A model generated the notes under the pieces. It was not told the origin of the DNA and ran no database searches. It worked only from the letters and a program-made list of their open reading frames with translations. Below, in pieces: positions 61,442-64,000 of a DNA stretch of 64,000 bases (the stretch's first letter is position 1; each line of letters begins with the position of its first letter). Source of the stretch: Fulvitalea axinellae (GTDB lineage: Bacteria; Bacteroidota; Bacteroidia; Cytophagales; Cyclobacteriaceae); NCBI RefSeq assembly GCF_036492835.1, contig NZ_AP025314.1:3514010-3578009 (forward strand), read 5' to 3'. Made by a program: the position numbers and the translations under genes.

Positions 61442-63100
61442 TTACTCCGCTTCCAGAAACAGCAAGTCAGCGGGCACAACCTGCTCCGGCAAGTTTGGTC
61501 CTTTTACCATCACGTCCAGCCAACGGTTACCCACCGTATCGAAATACGCCAATCGCAAACGATGGCGCCCCGAATCCAGCTTTATATCGCCACGCTCTTC
61601 TCTTATCCCGTTTCCGTCTTTATTGCCGGTTACCAATTTACCGTCTATCCAAAGCTTGGCTCCTTGGTCCGATCGGGTAGCGAATTTGTATTTGCCCTTT
61701 TGTTTCGCCAGAAAATAGCCGTCAAAAGTCAACGCCATCTGCTTCTCGCCTTTCTGCGTCCGGCGGTCTATATTACCCACCCTTAGCTCAAGGCTTTGGC
61801 CTTTGGCTACCGGTTTCTCTTTCGCCAAATCAGGAAAAGTATCGGTCCAGGCGTTTGACTCATAATAGGCGTATCTCAGCCCGTGGCCTTCCCTATTTTT
61901 CACAACCCTAATAGATGATGTAGCCACATTACTTTGTTGGCTAAAACCGGCGAAAGCTTTGGCTTTCACTACCGCCGTACTGTCCAACACAAAAGGCCCT
62001 GTATACAACTTCGACGACTGCGTAGGCAAGCTTCCGTCCAAGGTATAGTAAACTTTGGCGCCCTTCTGCGCTTTGAAACGTACCGTAACCGAATCGTTTT
62101 CGGACAAAAAACCATACCCGGAAAAGGCGGCGCTGTCCGCCGGAAGAATTTCGGGAGCTGGGATACGATCCATAAAGCCGGCGGTCTTTACCGACGGGCC
62201 ATCCACATACGCAATGGCAGTAGGTTTGCCCAACCAAGATTCCGGACGCTCCACACCCAAAGCGAACAGCACGTTAGCCGCCGCATCAAACTGATAAACT
62301 GGAGCCGCTATTCGGTAACCCTTTTTTACGCCCGGACCGGCCAATATCACTGGGATATTGATTTCTTTTTCCGTAAAACCTCCGTGCCCGTAACCTATAC
62401 CGCCATGATCGGAAGTGATAATCACCGTCGTACTTTGCGCCATTTTAGCTTCCGCCAAAGCTTTCAGAATGCGGGCCACAAAGCGGTCGGCCTCTTCCAC
62501 AGCCTGATAATAAGCCTCCGTCTCATGCCCTTTCGAATGGCCAGCGTGATCCACATGGTCGAGCTGGATAAACGTAAAGTCCGGACGCTCAGCCTTAATA
62601 AAGCGGATAGCTTCGGCCACGGTCTTCTCCACTCCCTTTGGACTTATCTTCAAATCCGGAATGGAATCCTCTATCAGCCTCCCGAAGCCTCCCCAATCGT
62701 AGATAGCGCCGATCTTGGCATTCGGCAAAGCCCGACGGATTTCATAGAAAACGGAAGGAAACATCCCCTCTTCCCCGGCGCTAACCGGCGCAATACGCAT
62801 TTCGGCCCGCTCCCAATCATTGTCCATTACGCCATGTTGTGCCACATCCACGCCCGTCACCATCGAGGCCCAATTGGGCGAACTTACCGTAGGCAATACC
62901 GCCCGGGCACGTAAAGTATACGCCCCAGCGTTCATCAAACTATCGAGCACGGGCGTCTCGGCGTTACGCACGCCGGCAACACTCAGCCCGTCGATGCCGA
63001 TCAGCACCACATGATCCGCCCGGCGAGTGGACGCCTGCCGGGTACAGGACGCCAGCATGGCCAAGCATAGGCCCAACACTGGCAGAATGATTTTTTTCAT
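61442..63100 (-). CDS. Alkaline-phosphatase-superfamily lipoprotein phosphodiesterase with PA14-like tail
   Basis: A 552-residue exported protein with lipobox MLASC19. The N-terminal 320 residues are a nucleotide pyrophosphatase/phosphodiesterase-type domain: D37 (GIDG), nucleophile-type T71 (PTVSSPNW), LDHVDHAGHS near 200 and ITSDHGG near 235. A chitobiase-C-terminal-like strand region (VYYTLDGSLPTQSS) lies at about 330-400. The last 125 residues resemble a PA14-like sugar-binding domain (GKYKFATRSDQGAKLWIDG). It should cleave a phosphodiester or phosphoester outside the cytoplasm; the substrate is unknown. Confidence 0.85.
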   Translation of the reverse strand: MKKIILPVLGLCLAMLASCTRQASTRRADHVVLIGIDGLSVAGVRNAETPVLDSLMNAGAYTLRARAVLPTVSSPNWASMVTGVDVAQHGVMDNDWERAEMRIAPVSAGEEGMFPSVFYEIRRALPNAKIGAIYDWGGFGRLIEDSIPDLKISPKGVEKTVAEAIRFIKAERPDFTFIQLDHVDHAGHSKGHETEAYYQAVEEADRFVARILKALAEAKMAQSTTVIITSDHGGIGYGHGGFTEKEINIPVILAGPGVKKGYRIAAPVYQFDAAANVLFALGVERPESWLGKPTAIAYVDGPSVKTAGFMDRIPAPEILPADSAAFSGYGFLSENDSVTVRFKAQKGAKVYYTLDGSLPTQSSKLYTGPFVLDSTAVVKAKAFAGFSQQSNVATSSIRVVKNREGHGLRYAYYESNAWTDTFPDLAKEKPVAKGQSLELRVGNIDRRTQKGEKQMALTFDGYFLAKQKGKYKFATRSDQGAKLWIDGKLVTGNKDGNGIREERGDIKLDSGRHRLRLAYFDTVGNRWLDVMVKGPNLPEQVVPADLLFLEAE

Positions 63101-63162
63101 GGTTTGGAGTTGGTATTTGGTATGAGGTATTAAGTCTTAGGTATCTGGATTGAGATCGTCAA

Positions 63163-63243
63163 CAGTCTATTTACCCTTTACTCCGCTCTTTACTAAAATA
63201 ATCTGAGCAGTCTATTTACTCTTTACTCTGGACTCTTTACTAA
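63163..63243 (+). repeat. Two imperfect direct repeats of about 35 bp
   Basis: CAGTCTATTTACCCTTTACTC with its flank (63163-63197) recurs as a near copy at 63208-63243, both ending in CTTTACTAA. The second copy overlaps the last codons of the aminotransferase. AT-rich; no function visible. Confidence 0.55.
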
Positions 63244-64000
63244 CAAAAAAGCATCTTCCAGCAGGTCAAGGGCCAAGGCCAATTCGTCTCTGGTTATTGT
63301 AAGGGCCGGGCTTAGTTGCAATACGTTTCCTTGGGACACTTTAAAGCTTAGGCCGTTCTCCAAGCATCGGTACATTATCCGTTCGGCTTCACCTGTCGCT
63401 TTCTCCTTTGTGATTTTATTCTTTACCAACTCTATCCCCCAAAGCAATCCGGCACCACGCACATCACCGATCATACCGTACTTTTCTTTCATGCTCAACA
63501 GTCGCCCGAGCACATAGGCCTCGTCTTCCCGGACTTTGTCCAGCAACGATTCCTTTTCCATAAAATCAAACACAGCCAAAGCTGCCGTCGCTCCCAGCGG
63601 GCTTTTTTCATGGGTATAATGACCTAGGGACACATCAGCGACCACGTTATATTCGTCACGGGCCACCATCGCGGCCATTGGCCAGAGTCCTCCGCCGAGG
63701 CCTTTGCCCAAACAGAGAATATCCGGTTCGATGCCGTACTTTTCAAAAGCGAACATATGGCCTGTCCGGCCCAAGGCTATGGGTATTTCGTCAAGAATCA
63801 GCAACACACCGTGACGGTCGCAGATGTCTCGCACACGACGCCAGTAGGCTTCCGACGGAATTTGCACGTCGGTATTGCGGACGGTTTCCGCTATAAAAGC
63901 CCCGACTTCTCCTTCTTTTTCCAGTACATATTCCAAATAATCGGCGCTGGCTTCGTCGCCTTTGGGATGGTTGGCGAACGGACCTCTGTACGTTACGGGA
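63223..64000 (-). CDS. Class III PLP-dependent aminotransferase (5' end outside the window)
   Basis: The visible 259 residues belong to the large domain and C-terminal domain of a class III aminotransferase-fold enzyme; the N-terminus lies beyond the right edge. The PLP-interacting ILDEIPIALGRTG stretch is present, and the lysine is in LCLGKGLGGGLWP. The acidic pair usual in family members reads ETVRNTD here, not the common EPIQGxGG. That variant has been associated with specialised lyases on amino-phosphonates or phospho-amines, which I cannot confirm. It reads from 64000 without a stop. Confidence 0.85.
   Translation of the reverse strand, partial: PVTYRGPFANHPKGDEASADYLEYVLEKEGEVGAFIAETVRNTDVQIPSEAYWRRVRDICDRHGVLLILDEIPIALGRTGHMFAFEKYGIEPDILCLGKGLGGGLWPMAAMVARDEYNVVADVSLGHYTHEKSPLGATAALAVFDFMEKESLLDKVREDEAYVLGRLLSMKEKYGMIGDVRGAGLLWGIELVKNKITKEKATGEAERIMYRCLENGLSFKVSQGNVLQLSPALTITRDELALALDLLEDAFLLVKSPE

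Noticed and set aside
61934..62914. A 326-residue frame antisense to the phosphodiesterase gene
   Set aside because: Arg- and His-rich antisense shadow; the sense frame has clear catalytic motifs.
1..64000. tRNA, rRNA operon, CRISPR array, insertion sequence or prophage
   Set aside because: No cloverleaf or rRNA sequence, spaced repeat array, transposase, integrase or phage structural gene was seen on either strand by eye.

Overview
The window reads as chromosomal DNA of a Bacteroidota bacterium, most like the Cytophagales/Flavobacteriia side of the phylum. The evidence is the TAnnTTTG-type promoter elements, the frequent lipoproteins, and families typical of the phylum: a DUF5687 transporter, an Aquifex-type aconitase, TPR proteins ending in a helix-turn-helix, LytTR/LytS pairs, propeller-Y_Y_Y receptors, and SiaB/SiaC proteins. 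Species cannot be read from the sequence. I see no tRNA, 16S/23S/5S rRNA, insertion sequence, prophage, CRISPR array or clear pseudogene, so this is mostly core and lineage-specific chromosome, not an island.

Layout. 0-9 kb: an M56 protease/BlaI-type repressor pair, an SRP RNA gene on the minus strand that is easily missed, an M13 peptidase lipoprotein, an AI-2E-family permease, an unknown lipoprotein and aconitase. 9-18 kb: an NYN nuclease fused to a cold-shock-like domain; a folB/DivIVA-domain/WD40 cluster; a phosphopantetheinyl transferase; a large propeller receptor ending in a PP2C phosphatase; RNase HII. 18-25 kb: a four-gene Mn/Zn-type ABC importer whose two permeases both carry winged-helix-like tails, then a DUF5687/ATPase exporter pair. 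25-38 kb: PEP carboxylase, alpha/beta hydrolase, pyrF, lolA, ftsK, an outer-membrane barrel, a ureohydrolase-fold protein lacking metal ligands, a degenerate Rieske-like lipoprotein, 3-hydroxyacyl-CoA dehydrogenase and pheS. 38-44.5 kb: a SpoIIAA/STAS-like protein, a nitroreductase, a TPR-HTH sensor, a methyltransferase and two exported proteins of unknown function.

44.6-54.7 kb is the most unusual part. It is a minus-strand signalling block encoding CheR, CheB, a membrane GAF protein, a dCache-HAMP-GAF-PAS-PP2C phosphatase (SiaA-like), a SiaB-like kinase and a SiaC-like phospho-switch. A terminator-like hairpin separates it from a large TerB-like/FHA-like/ABCG fusion transporter. In Pseudomonas aeruginosa SiaA/B/C drives the diguanylate cyclase SiaD. 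No GGDEF protein is present here, so the output is unknown.

54.8-64 kb: cytidine deaminase, saccharopine dehydrogenase, a YggS-type PLP protein, a LysE-family exporter, a LytTR regulator with its LytS-type kinase, a lipoprotein phosphodiesterase with a PA14-like tail, and a class III aminotransferase cut by the window end. All function calls come from reading motifs and family resemblance; no database search was possible.
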